The notes beneath the pieces are model-generated. The model did not search any database. It worked only from the letters and a program-made list of their open reading frames with translations, and had not been told where the DNA came from. A program made the position numbers and the translations under genes. Shown in pieces: positions 1 through 11,667 of a stretch of 64,000 nt of DNA. Source of the DNA: Seriola aureovittata (lineage: Eukaryota; Chordata; Actinopteri; Carangiformes; Carangidae); the NCBI RefSeq assembly GCF_021018895.1, contig NC_079375.1:23725475-23789474 (forward strand). The letters run 5' to 3'. Numbering within the stretch: the first letter of the stretch is position 1; every line of letters begins with the position of its first letter.

Positions 1-540
1 TGTGTAGCCGATATTGAAGCTTTTTATTACATTGAGAGTTTTAGTTGAGAGCTGTGGTCTTACCCTGTTTTGTGCAGTTCAGCACAATCGTGGAATAACA
101 CAATACACTGTGTACAACACGATACCCCACTCAATGTTTTTGAAATAAAAAAAATTAAAAAAAACATCAGAAACCTGAACTCTTGAATGCCACAGCTCAC
201 AGGAAGATGAATATTCACAAGCTGAGCACATTTTTCCAAATTCCATAATGTGACAGTGGAAGATCAAAACTACAAACAGCTCATCAGAATCATAATCTGT
301 GCAGCTAATGTCTCCTGAGGGGGGCGTTTGGAGACATATATGTAGTTATAGTTCGTGGCTAACTGCATATGCATCAGCACTGGTTCTGTTCTTCATCAGG
401 GCTTTGGGGCCTCGCCACATACACAAAATAGGCCCACACATAATCATGCCAGGAGTCAAAGAGTTTAGTTCCCCAGCAAACAGACTTACTCTTCATGTAC
501 TATTTGAGCCCAGTGGTGGAAATTTCCTGGAGGCTCAGAG
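1..540. other. No gene seen
   Basis: AT-rich DNA with short chance open frames only. A 100-codon open frame on the plus strand (299-601) runs into the repeat that starts near 541 and has no recognisable domain, so I do not call it a gene. Confidence 0.6.
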
Positions 541-723
541 CTTCCTCTCTTCTGATTGGCTCACCGACCTGTTGTTACTAGAGCTCCAGAGAGAAGCCTG
601 AGAGAGGAGATGTAAAACTACACTGAGATGGTTTTTGGTTTTTAAAACCACAGATAAATCTTCTTATAGATATCAACACTTCAAATAAAACACAGGAAAA
701 GTGCACAATATGGGACCTTTTAA
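541..723 (+). mobile_element. TTAA/AGGTCCC element, copy A (3' part)
   Basis: This is the right-hand part of a dispersed element seen seven times in the window. It shares the block around TCTTCTGATTGGCTCACCG with the copies at 14.2 and 19.0 kb. It ends with AATATGGGACCTTTTAA, the reverse complement of the start of the copy at 18714. It has no coding capacity, so it is probably a non-autonomous DNA transposon (MITE-like). The TTAA at the ends would suit a piggyBac-like element, but the superfamily is not proven. The left boundary is uncertain and sequence from about 300 may belong to the element. Confidence 0.65.
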
Positions 724-1189
724 GAAATGCAATTTAAGTTTAAAAAGTTAATTTTAATGTGATACATTCATGAATTATTCCTTTATCTGCTTTTTTCATC
801 TTTCTTTCACTGGTGCAGATTCTTAAAGAGCAGAGCGGCAGGACGTGACACCACTGCTCTGGGTATGTTCGGGAATGTGGTCCCAAGGGCGACAGCAGCC
901 CACTGTGCTTCTATGTAGTGTGTTGATCAATTGGTCAAGAGGCCTTTGATGTCACAGCAGGTGTATGTGTGTTTGTTTGTGTTGGTCAGGAGTCAGGGCA
1001 GTGAAGTAGTGTGCAGGTGACACTACCTGGCAATGACACACGGGATCAAAGGACAGACTGAAGCACTGAATACATCTGTCTCTGTTTTTTGTAGAGATGT
1101 GCATGATCACGTAGAGAAAGTGCAGTGATGACATGTCGATGTGCGTGTCATGGCAACACATAAGAAACACTACAGAGATGTTACTGCTG
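724..1189. other. No gene seen
   Basis: Unique-looking non-coding DNA between two copies of the TTAA/AGGTCCC element. No splice-bounded open frame or RNA gene was recognised. Confidence 0.5.
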
Positions 1190-1426
1190 GAAAGACCTCC
1201 GTCAGGGAGGCCATGCTAGGGACATAGCTGAGGGTGGTGAATGTTGTGACATCACAAAGTTACGGAAGTCCTGACGGCTCGTTTTAAGACACAGTCTTTG
1301 TGCATTTTGTCCGTGGGTGGCACACTGAGACTTTCACAGTATTAATATAGAACTTAGACCTGCTTTATAATAAAAAAAAAAAAAAAAGACATGGACATCT
1401 ACCTTTATACAATACGAGACCTTTAA
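1190..1426 (-). mobile_element. TTAA/AGGTCCC element, copy B
   Basis: Inverted relative to the copy at 18714. It shares the core GACATCACAAAGTTACGGAAG, the block CACAGTATTAATATAGAAC and the terminal GAGACCTTTAA, with TTAA at 1423-1426. A run of 16 A interrupts it at about 1372-1387. The far end is missing or diverged. Confidence 0.65.
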
Positions 1427-4400
1427 CTATCGTTCAAAGTTAAGTTAAAAACTTTTGGGGACCTCTTTTGTAATCATTACTGCTGAAAACTCAGTCCTTG
1501 CTTTTTGTCTACTTTTGACAGGCTGACAAACCTCACAGCACAAATTAACATTATTTAGTTCTATTCTGCTGATTCGTGCCATGGATTTACTGCATATCTT
1601 AAAGGATAAAGCTGACAATAGTCTGTATATTCATGTCAGCTCATTTCATTGAAAATCCAAAACAACAATACATAAATACTTTTTTAATTTCCCAGCCTGT
1701 CTGAGGCACTCACGCTCAAGCCCACTGGTTCCTACTGAAGCCACGAGTCTTAAAGAACTTAAATTTAAAATAATAAAAAAATAAATAATATACTATAACA
1801 GCTGGGAACTACATTTTTGCCAAAAGCTGCTCAGACAGGAGTAAATAGTGCATTTCCTTGGGACTATTTTGAGCTGTGGATTGACACATATTTGGTGCTC
1901 TAGTGAGTATTCACAGCAGCAGGACAGTGTATGTGGGATTGAGTCAACATTAACTACAGTGTGTATTGATGGTGAAGAAGTAACTAACCAAGTGCAACAG
2001 TGTGGCCCACTGGATTGTTTCTTATGGACAACAATGTTGTTCTACAACAGAGAGGGATAAGATATACCAGGCTTTGGATGCACACACACAACACTTGTTA
2101 TTGTCTTTTTCGTTTGAGTGTTTTCATGGGATTTGTTGACAGTAAGGAAAATATAGAATTCCAGTAGACATAATCAATTTAATAAATTTAATAAAAGAAA
2201 GATTGAGAGGGCTGTGATCCATCAGTCAATATATTTAGTCATACTGAACCCCAAAACAAACTGTACGACCGTTGCTTTGATATATGATCAACTCTTCAAG
2301 AAAAAAAAACATAAAACAGCTGGTCAACCATGAAATTTCTTCAAATTATCATTACCTCTCATTTATGTAGAGGCTGCCGTAAAAACTGTTCACCCTCTTA
2401 AAATGAGATACCCTTAAATCAGTAACTACATGACTCTCAAATCTCTCCTTCATTAGGCAGATCGTTAAAAACATATTTTCATCAACTATAAATATCTCCA
2501 ATATGTTGGGCCCGAGGTTTCAACACAACTGGGAGTGCAAGCACTAACTACACTGGGTGTAGTTACTCTACTTACAACAGGCCGCCTGTGTGTTTGACCA
2601 TGAGCAGGCTTACTGGTTGTTTGTATAACATGCTCTATACCACCAGGAACTGGTTGTCTAACCTAGTATTAGCAAGCGTTATTTCCTACAAACATCATTT
2701 TGTGTGGACGTGGACTGTGCAGTAGCTGGTGCTTGGAGAATTTTTTCACATTGGTCGAGGAGATAATCCAATTTAAAGATTTGTTGCTTTAGTTAAAAGG
2801 TGTAAAATGTAAAGCTGAATCAAACTTATCATTGTTTATCAGCATGCAGCTCCTTTTCTTTTCTTTTACATAACTGGGTTTGAGTTTAGTGCCATCTGAG
2901 CAGTGTATGTGTCTCCAAAAGGTAAAAGCAGACTAAGACAAAATGTCTAAAATGTTTTTGGGGCCAGGTGGCAGTACACACACCTTTATTGTTTCTATTC
3001 TGTCCCACTGATTTGCTCAGCAGGAAGTAGTTTGTGAAACAGAGTCGAGGAGGCCTGAGAACAAAAGCTCTGGTGCGATCTTAAGCCAGTAGAGACCCAG
3101 TCAACTATTTCAGTGCACTCACCTCAAGCTGACATGTTAAATATGGTCTCCAACAGGGGGAGGGAGATTGTGTTTGGACATGAGCCATCTCGTTGTAATT
3201 GCTAACAACCACATGGACAAAATCAACTTGAGCGATTGTACTGATTACACTTTGAACCTGTGTCCACTTCCAACCTGTTAGTGTGATTATTGAATGCTGA
3301 AACAAAATCATATGTCTTCCCCAGAGGAATCTAAGTGTAATGTAGCATAGCACATTGTGTACTGCCAGGTCAAGTGCTCAGAATTAATAACTGCCCGGCA
3401 TATTATTTGCTAATGAACACAGCTGCACACAGTGGTTTCTGCAGTATAGGTGCCATTAGCAGGCTCAAACCAGGGAGCAGATAATTAGCAAGACTCTATA
3501 TGAGCAAAGGTCTTACTTTGTATTTCCTTTCTTTTTTTTTCATGTTCTGCATCAGCCACTGAAAATGTATTAGTTTTTATAGTAATCCAGTATTTTTCAA
3601 CAACAACTAAGAAATATCTTACTCCTCTTCTGAACTGAACAACCATACAGGTCGTTTTTTTCAACCCTCCGATACGATCCATAGAAGATATGAAAGAGAT
3701 TGATGATGTAAGAGTAGGACTAGAAAATAATAACCGCAATCACAAAGAAACAATAAAGACACCCACAACACTTGCGATCTCCTCTGATAATTACTAAAAA
3801 GCTCCAAAGATTTATGAAGACGTGTTTTTAATATTGTTTAGATGAAAATGGCAAAACTCAATTCAATTCCAACCTCGCTTCGCTGCGCTTGCTGACAAGT
3901 GGCAACCAAAATTGGATTAGATCTCCAGAGCCTGGACTGTAATCAGAGCGGACACTGCCAATAGACCCAAGGCTGGCCAATTGACCAATAGGCAGTGGCC
4001 TTTTTCATCATCCATTTAAAGATCAATATGAGGGACCATAAGCTCATCAGCTCAACTTTACTGAAGATAGGATAAAATAAAAATGTAATAGCTGTGGCTA
4101 CATCACAATGAAACCGTAGCAAAGGTTAGAAGATAAAAAGAGAAAAGAAAAAAAAAAAACCCTGAGGGTAATAAAGTTTTTTCTTTCTATCTTGGGTCAG
4201 GTACAAGGGGAGAATAGATTGCAGTGCTTTCAGTGAGCAGCAATGATTTTATTATGTATCTCAGGAGAACCAAAGTCCCATAGTGGAGGGAACAAAGACG
4301 ACAGGTTGGGAAAGAAACATTTGTACTTGTGTTTTTTCTGTTGTGATTTTTTTGGTTCAAGGGCGGTTCACATCAATAAGCCAACAACAAGTCTTGGCCA

Positions 4401-4443
4401 AGTAGCCATAAACTTCTGTCATTTTGAGAAAACTGAAACCTAA
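1427..4443. other. 3-kb stretch without recognisable features
   Basis: AT-rich sequence with scattered chance open frames of 60-84 codons, such as 1848-2060 (+), 3105-3353 (-) and 3485-3739 (-). None shows a domain, biased codon use or convincing flanking splice sites. No RNA gene or structured repeat was seen. Confidence 0.5.
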
Positions 4444-4503
4444 ATATACACTGAACAAAAATATGCACACAACACTTTTGTTTTTGCTCCCATTTTTCTA
4501 GAG

Positions 4504-4547
<44 letters not shown>

Positions 4548-4735
4548 AAAAAAACAAATTTCTCTCATATTTTCTTCACATATGTGTTTAAATCCTTGTT
4601 AGTGAGCATTTCGCCTTTGCCAAGTTCATCCATCCACGTGACAGATGTGGCATATCAAGATGCTGATTACACAGCATCATTATTGTGCTTGTCAAAATAA
4701 AAGGCCACTTTGAAATGTGCAGTTTTATTTTGAAA
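4444..4735 (+). mobile_element. Tc1-like transposon terminal inverted repeat (solo end)
   Basis: The sequence starts TATACACTGAACAAAAATAT and contains TTTTGTTTTTGCTCCCATTT and GGCATATCAAGATGCTGATT. It runs through AAAAGGCCAC to AATGTGCAGTTTT. These are the characteristic words of the roughly 200-bp terminal inverted repeats of a common teleost Tc1/mariner family. Neither the transposase body nor the opposite end follows, so this is a solo remnant. A CA microsatellite (4506-4542) has grown inside it. Confidence 0.75.
4506..4542. repeat. (CA)18 microsatellite
   Basis: Uninterrupted CA dinucleotide tract lying inside the Tc1-like end. Confidence 0.95.
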
Positions 4736-5345
4736 AAAGACATTTAATATGCACTGAACTGTGGAATCTGCGTTTTATTTTTGACTCCAAGCTTTGCTTT
4801 GGACGACAAATAACTGTCCTCTTTTGCTTATTATGCTTATTCCACCAATATACAGCTCATGGATACACGTGTCCACACTTATGTACAGTATATATGCACT
4901 TGCTTCTTTTGCACTACGTTAGAAGCTAAACTGCTTAGCTTGTGATAAAGACTAAAAGCCACTGCTCACCAAGAAACAGTTACACCACAAAACTCCCAGT
5001 AATATCGCTATGTTTTTGTTTGTATACGGATTAAACCTACAAGATATGATGTGTTAATTAATGAGAGCCAAGCAAGCTGTTTCCAGTCTTTATGCTGAGC
5101 TAAGCTAATCAACTCCCAGCTCTCCCTCCATATGGTTTACGGAAACACATGAATATTAAACTCGGTTTTACTCAGGCCCTAATTATTAAATTCTGATCTT
5201 CTTCTCAGCTTACTTAACGTTAAGGGGTTAGTCCACCCGATTTACAAAACATTTTCCTCCTTTACTTCTAGTGGTTTCTAGTCACACAGACAAATTCAAT
5301 TACTGTTTAATTATACAACTTGTACTTCCTGCCTCGCTGGCAACA
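4736..5345. other. No gene seen
   Basis: Non-coding AT-rich sequence. The open frame at 4717-4929 (+) begins inside the transposon remnant and has no recognisable domain. Confidence 0.5.
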
Positions 5346-5755
5346 GCCAGAGCCGGAGGCATTATGTTTTCAGGTTGTCATTCCCATTTTTTTTTCGTGA
5401 ATGTGATAGCTCAGTAACATCTTGATGGAACTTCTTTTGGCACAAACATTCATTAGGACTCAGGGATGAACTGACTAGATTTTTGTTGGTCAAAGGCCAA
5501 GGTCATTTGTGACCTCAAAAAACACAGTTTTGGCCTTGTGAACGCAATATCTCAGTAAGGCCTTGAGGCATTTTTTCTTCAAATTTGGCATAAATGTCCA
5601 CTTGGACTCAAGGAAGAACTGATTAGATTTTGGTGGTCAAAGGATCAAAGGTCAAGGTCACGTTGACCTAGAAAAACACAGTTTTGGCCTCTTGAATGTG
5701 ACATCTCAAGACCACCTTGAGGAAATTTGCTTAGATTTGGCACCAATTTTTGAAA
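5346..5755 (+). repeat. Dispersed repeat with about 140-155 bp internal tandem units
   Basis: Three diverged repeats of the same phrase begin at 5399, 5540 and 5694 (GAATGTGATAGCTCAG, GAACGCAATATCTCAG, GAATGTGACATCTCAA). Each is followed by a CTTGAGG or CTTGATGG word and by TTGGTCAAAGG or GGTGGTCAAAGG. The unit spacing is therefore about 141 and 154 bp. The block opens with CCGGAGGCATTATGTTTTC. Related pieces occur at 22.0, 34.7 and 39.7 kb. This is a widespread fish repeat, and its class cannot be told from the sequence. Confidence 0.75.
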
Positions 5756-5839
5756 GTGCAATATAAAAGTTTTGACCGTGGCATGTTTTCACTTAATGAC
5801 AAGAGCTTCTTTTTTTTTCTTTTTTTTTTATTGTTTCAG

Positions 5840-5927
5840 GACAGAGTGACCTCGCACTGCAAAGGTCCGCAAAAAGTACTGATCCCTTCATCGATGATAG
5901 CAGAGTATGCTGCGTGGAGAGATTCAG
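5840..5927 (+). other. Candidate internal exon (unproven)
   Basis: A strong acceptor is visible: a long T-rich tract followed by TTGTTTCAG ending at 5839. A reasonable donor, CAG|GTGAAA, follows at 5927/5928. The 88-bp interval has no stop in the frame starting GAC AGA GTG ACC (29 codons, ending in phase 1) and contains several CpGs, unlike its surroundings. A second frame is also open. I do not recognise the peptide. It could be a real exon of an unidentified gene or a chance combination next to a repeat. Confidence 0.25.
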
Positions 5928-6509
5928 GTGAAAAAGAAAAATTGCTCTCCTCCTCGCTCCCTGCCTCAGTTTACATGGAGATTAATTTCAACTCCACATT
6001 AGGTACTGAGCACATTCCATCTTCTCATTATCATGTTTCTACAGACGCTAGTTTTTTTTCTTGCACTTTGTCAGGATTAAAATATTTTCACATGAAAGAC
6101 AAATATAACTAAAATATACCTTCGGACTTGGATAATGAATACCAGAGAAGCTCTGCAGGGGTGTTTGTGCTCATATGTTGAGGAGATATGGGATCTACCC
6201 CAGTGAAACCCTTTATCTTCCGGCGTGACTGCTGGAGGTACTGCTCTCTTCAAACAGCCGCAGATGAAGGGGAAGTGAACAAAAAAAAAAAACACATTTT
6301 CAAAATCTTTCAACTCATGCAAACTTGTTCTGTGTGAGTAAACTTGTAAACCTGCAATGATATATTAACATATTATCATGGGTGTGGCTTGGCTGAGCTA
6401 TAGCCCCACCCAGAATTGTCTCAGCCCCACCCAAAAACAAGCATGAAAAGTTTGGAGTCCAACAGAGCCTCAAGTGACAACTGTCAACATCACACTGCAC
6501 TGATCTGGC

Positions 6510-6780
6510 TTCATTAAGTTCACCTCTGACGTCACTCTTGTGAGCGCGCGCATTGCGAGTATGCTAGTACCTAGAAGCTATCTGGCTGTAGCAGCTAGTA
6601 GCTTATACTTGTATTCAGTTAGCGTCACTAAGCTGGGAAATTGTATCATGGATACATTTATTTTCAAACACCGTCGGGCGGAAGTAGAGATGCCGGTGGC
6701 GGCCACGACCGGCGGGCGTTTGGGTAAAGTCACGGTCGCTTCGCCTGCCCACATTTTTGGGTAGCGCCGGACACCGTATC
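6510..6780 (+). promoter_or_regulatory. CpG-rich promoter-like segment with a perfect CRE
   Basis: A consensus cyclic-AMP response element, TGACGTCA, sits at 6527-6534. It is followed within about 20 bp by GAGCGCGCGCATTGCGAG and then, from 6670 to 6780, by a dense CpG cluster in an otherwise AT-rich region. This arrangement is typical of a CpG promoter, either of a gene or of a transposable element carrying its own promoter. Transcription direction is inferred from the downstream plus-strand open frame and splice donor. Confidence 0.4.
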
Positions 6781-6957
6781 CATTCAGAGGCGGCCTTTTT
6801 TAAAATGGATATAAGAATTGGAAAAACGCAACCGCAGCTTGTAAAAGACACAGTTCATGGGATGAATTCAAACCGGCAGCGATGTGAACCAGGACGGGAC
6901 CCAATTGATCGCACACCTGTAACATCCCCAGATTATACTCCTTTGGAAACTCCAATG
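6649..6957 (+). other. Candidate first exon or transposon ORF fragment
   Basis: An ATG at 6649 opens a 38-codon frame beginning MDTFIFKHRRAEVE, a style of start seen in hAT/ZMYM-like transposase genes (weak resemblance only). It stops at about 6763. A second plus-strand frame then stays open through ATG 6805 (MDIRIGKT) to a good splice donor, CCAATG|GTGAGT, at 6957/6958. A one-base frameshift or a different start would be needed to join the two. The region sits right after the CpG/CRE segment. It may be a decayed first exon of a domesticated or dead DNA transposon. Confidence 0.3.
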
Positions 6958-7205
6958 GTGAGTGTATATAAGTTTTATTACTTTTGGAAACAGTGCTGAC
7001 TTTGTTATTGCGTTTTGTGTATTTTCTTTTCATGCTCTCTTGGTTGCATATTTGATTTGTTGGTGATGCATGTTGACTCCGTTGTAGTCCACCCAGACAA
7101 CTCAGAAAAATGTGGGGTGTTGAACTGGGTGATCTGTGTGTCAAAGTTTATCTTACTGGTCCATTCTTATCTTATATTGGTCTCATCTCTGGCTCAGTCT
7201 CTTGC

Positions 7206-7234
<29 letters not shown>
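7206..7234. repeat. (TG)14 microsatellite
   Basis: Uninterrupted TG tract. Confidence 0.95.
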
Positions 7235-7236
<2 letters not shown>

Positions 7237-7359
7237 CTAGCTGTGGGGAGGGGTGCTATTCTATTGGGAATGCATTCACATTGAAATTCTGACATTGATT
7301 TGAGCCACACCGCTGTATGGGTTTGCCCCACCGTAATTTAACCAGAAAAATAGCAAAGT

Positions 7360-7541
7360 AATCATAGCAAAGTGTCTGAATACTTATGTCAATGTGATAT
7401 TTTAGTTTTTCCCTTTGAACAAATTTGCAAAAATGTCTTTATGCTAAAATAAAAAAAATATTTTGGCATAAGGCTGCAACATACCAAAATGTGAAAAAAA
7501 AATGAATGGGTCTGAATACTTTCTGAATGCCCCGTACATAT
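7360..7541 (+). mobile_element. Tc1-like transposon 3' end fragment
   Basis: Contains GTGTCTGAATACTTATGTCA, then AACAAATTTGCAAAAATGTC, CTGCAACATACCAAAATGTG and GGGTCTGAATACTTTCTGAA. These are the usual end-of-transposase and terminal-repeat words of salmonid/teleost Tc1 elements. The coding part is absent. The fragment probably ends near 7541. Confidence 0.7.
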
Positions 7542-7545
7542 CCAG

Positions 7546-9529
7546 CAGATACAGAGCAATATAAGCATTCATTTGGAATAAGGTTCAGCCTCCACCCAGT
7601 ACTGTCCATTCTGGCCCATAGTTACAAATGTCGGCCCAGCTCCATCGACCAGTGTCCAGCGGGTGTTTCCAGCAGTGCAGCAGCAGTAACTCACGTCTTC
7701 ACCACGATTCGAACAACTTCCCCCACCTGTGGTTCCACCTGCAGATCCCCTTTCCCTGATTGATCCGTCGGTCTACTGCTCCCAACTGTGGATTGGCTTT
7801 ACCTGCTGTCGGTCCTGGTTCTCAATCAGGTAAATTTGTTCACACTCTATTGCGCTCAGTTCAGCTGTGAACAAACAAAACTACAAAACACAACAAACCC
7901 ATACAATCCAAAGACAGTTAAAAAATAATCCCAAAAGCAACTAATAATTAGCATGCAAAGCACACATCAAAACAGGACTAATTAAAGCACAACAACTAAT
8001 AAATAAACAGGCAAAAACAAACATCACATCGGGAATACTCTGCTGTGTGACATTTACATCGGTTGCACTGTTATCAATAAAGAATTGTTTGCATAATTTC
8101 CTGGACTGATTTTACTAAAAGCCAGAATTAAAACAAGAGCCAGGTCTCAAAGAATAGCCACATGATTTAACAAATAAAGGTCAATCTGGGAATGGTAATT
8201 GTGAATTCTGCACAGTGGAGTCTACACATCCACAGCATTAACTCTATAAGCAAAAGAACAATACCGATACTCACAGATCTGATGACTTTCTATCTGACTT
8301 ACTTTTTTTTTTTGTCACAAGTGAATACATTCTGATGATCCTACTTTACTGGGCTTTGTTAATGTTAAGCTGATACTAAATTAACTCTGAACTTTCCTCC
8401 AGAGAAGGAAAGGGATTAAACGTCCTGAACTGCTGGATAGCCTTGACTAGAAAAATGTGACTGAACTGCTACATATAAAATGATGATATACTTTATATAA
8501 CACAGAGAAGGAAAGCAATAATCTCTAATTACTAATAAAGGTCTGCTACTTTCTATAGCTGAGGTAAAATGTTCAGAGAATTTACAGAAGAACCACACGT
8601 GGACTGGAAATAATATACATTTTTCATCCAGTCAGTCGACTTGGTTCATTTTATTTTGATTGATCCTGTGTGTGAATGGGTGCTTGTCGTTTCTGAGTTT
8701 GTTGCCAGTGATAATTTGCTGAGAGAAGTGGAGCGTGTCTGTGATGGTGTTTTCGAGTGTGTATCTGTGTTGGTGAGAAAGTAAATGAACCTGTCTCGAC
8801 ATGAAGGTGAGATGAAGGTGTTTGTATCTGACACGTGTCATGGTGCAGGATGTTCGCCCTGCAGATGGAAGAATAATGGAAAACAGTGGTGGATCAATAG
8901 GCAGGATGACCTGGACACGCTCCAGCTATAAGAGCAGCAGGCACGGTTGATGTGTTCTTGGAAATTGTAATTACTTATGTGTGTTTGAACCTGTGGACGT
9001 GGTCAGGTTTCTGGAGATTTTTTTTTTTCTTCATCAAATACAGTTGATTTTAATTACTACTACTACTATTTCTATATATTGTGGAATCAAACGGACCATT
9101 CGCGCATAATTGTTTTTTTCATTAAGGTTGTCACTATTCACACAAATGATTTCAATACTAAAATACTTTGCAGGGTTATGTAGTGTACAATAGCCTGGTA
9201 TCAATCCTTCTCAGGCATTCCCCACTGCTCTACTGTCTTTAAGTGATAACCTGCCAAATTTAAGAGTATTAAGTGTAGTGTTCTCTCTGTGTTAAAGTGT
9301 TTTTCCTCCTTACTGTGTGTGGAGTTGAAATGCCCACTAGACCACTAAACTCAGAATGCTTCAAGTGTTCATGTCCAGTATAGATCATGTTGTCACTTAT
9401 TATATCTCACAGTGCCTGTTTGATATTACTTCAATTATTAACTTCACAACCTTTATCAATATAGGATGAGAGCATAGACTTAGTGTCAGCAGCTTTTAAT
9501 CATTTTCATTTGGTTCCACTTGTTGGTCT
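7546..9529. other. About 2 kb without a recognised gene
   Basis: The first part (7546-7880) is pyrimidine-rich with many CAG/CTG words and may be part of an unclassified repeat. The rest is AT-rich. Chance open frames of 60-78 codons show no domain. No RNA gene was seen. Confidence 0.45.
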
Positions 9530-10150
9530 CACCATCGGCCTGAATGTTGAATGAAAGAGTTCCCCGGGGGACGTGGTCAAAAGCCTTCTCCAAGTCCACA
9601 AAGCACACACAGACTGGCTGCTCAAACTACCATGACCCCCCTCAGCACTCCTGCAAGGGTAAAAAGTTGGTCCACTGTTCTACAGCCGGGACAGAATCCA
9701 CATGGCTCCTTCTGGATCAGGGAGCCTCCTTTCGATGGTTCTTAGGTTTCTCCACTCCATGTCCATGTCCCTAACCTCCCTTGGGATGAACAAGAAATTC
9801 TTCCAGAGGTGGGATTTGAAGACTTTTCCAGTTCACCTTCACTACACATTTGCCACATTTACACGGTTTTCCAGGTCTGTCTGGCAGCCATCTGATCCAA
9901 CTCACTACCACCCTCTTCACCCAAGTGTCCAATACATGTTGGGTGCTGATGATGCAACCGCAAAGTTGATCATCGATCTTTTGGCCTAAGGTGTTCTGGT
10001 GCCAAGTACACTCATGAACTTATGCTCAAATGTGGCACTGGATGAAGCAGTTGTTTGGTGCATAGTCACACACAACAGCCAGAGCCTTCCCCTCAGCAAT
10101 TCGCAGTTGCCGTTCCCCGGGGAGAGCTCCAACACATTGAGCGTATCAAT
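9530..10150 (-). pseudogene. LINE fragment: endonuclease and reverse-transcriptase relic
   Basis: Read on the minus strand, 9563-9606 encodes DLEKAFDHVPRG, the conserved motif of LINE reverse transcriptases. Just upstream, in another frame, is EPCGFCPGCRTVDQLFTL, matching the usual block before that motif, so a frameshift separates the two. From 10145 down to about 9780 the minus strand matches the endonuclease side of the same kind of teleost LINE. Sense order (endonuclease, then reverse transcriptase) is preserved, but the intervening part is deleted. The copy is clearly dead. I do not fix the clade. Confidence 0.7.
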
Positions 10151-11667
10151 GAAATGAAAAGCGTAATGAAATTCAAAAGCAAATATCTAAAATTGATTAG
10201 TCTGAATATTTCCATCTGGTCTAATGGTGCAGATATAAAATTATGGCATCTTACCGTTAAATATTTCACACAATGTAAGCATGTTAAAGCTTCAATGAGA
10301 AAATGGAGCAAGCAGACAGTAGGGAATAGAGTGAATTTATGTCATGATACAGTGTGGAATAATAATCATTTTCTTCTTGTTCGTTTTAAGAAATAAGGCA
10401 TGAGGTTCAAGAGGTTAAGTAGTAGAAATATGCATAATCAGCCAAAAAAGTTTTTTTTACTGAACTTACAAACCAGAGGCCAAATTCATCTTCTTACAAA
10501 ATGGAAAATTGAACATCCATTTGATTTTTTTTTTTTCTTGATACATAACCGTGCATGTTTAAAAAAGAGCAGTTTACAAAAAACTATTTCCAAAACATCG
10601 TAGACCGTGACAAGTCAGAAGAACAGGTTAATTTTTCATTTTAGATTCTGAAAATACAACTGGCAGAACAGACACTTGCCTGTTTTGTACCACGTTCACG
10701 AAGAGAAAGAAGAAAGAAAAGAAGTGGAATTAACTGCAAATCTCGAAGTTGTCGGATAGGTGCTGTCCACTCAGCCATGTTATCTGGCTATCTGTTAGTG
10801 CCAGGTTTAACTCTCATCTCCGAGGCCTTATACACTGGTCAGTTACATACCTGCCGCCGGCTCTTCGCTCTTCAATCAATCAGAATTTGGCACCCAATAG
10901 AGCAGAGTACTGTGGTCTTTTTCTTGGGTTAGTCTGCAGATGAAGAAACAGGCTGGAAAGATTGAGAGAGGGTAGGAAAGAAGTAGAAGAGAAAATACAG
11001 GGGAAGGAACTGAATAGAGGAGAGAAAGGAGAGGATGCGAGGAAAAAAAGAAAAAGCATTTCCATAGATCTGAGTCACTTGAATCTGTGTAGTGTATTGA
11101 ATGAGGGTGTACAGAGCGGTTTTGCATATGAATAGATAACATTCTCTGACGATATGAATCCACATTTTGTAGTAATATTTTTCTTCTCTGCCTCTGATCT
11201 GTCACCGACACATTTTGCCACACCACTTATTCCCAGTGTCATGGCTCAGACACGTCAGAACACACAGACATCATACCAGTGGCACGCAAGGCAAGCAGTT
11301 AAAGCTAAAAAAAAATAGACCTCAACTGGGATGATAGTGGAAGTGATACGTCTCAGAACAGTTTTCTGACCTGTGATGGATTTGAAAAAATCAGTTTGCA
11401 TTCATCTTGAAGTTTACGGCCCACCTGTGGCCACAATAGGATATTGTCTCTGGAAGCCAGGTTGCCTACCGGCCGTCGTGGATAATCCTCGGCTCTTTTG
11501 ACGAGTGCCAAGCTAGCTAGCTACAGACAAAATAACTCATAGCTGCATTAGACCAAAGTGATATGGTTTTAGGTGAAATATAATGCATTGTAGAGATTGG
11601 TAATGTCAGCTTTCACTGTAACTTTGAAAACCTATATGGCCAAAGTATAAATGTGGCAATATTGGCT
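10151..11667. other. 1.5 kb without a recognised gene
   Basis: AT-rich sequence. The 10876-11226 (-) open frame lies in a purine-rich stretch and looks compositional. A CpG-containing patch at 10840-10880 lacks any recognisable motif. Confidence 0.45.

Noticed and set aside
10876..11226. 116-codon minus-strand frame as a membrane protein
   Set aside because: Its hydrophobic run is produced by a purine-rich plus strand (GAGAAAGG-type repeats), and three minus-strand frames overlap there.
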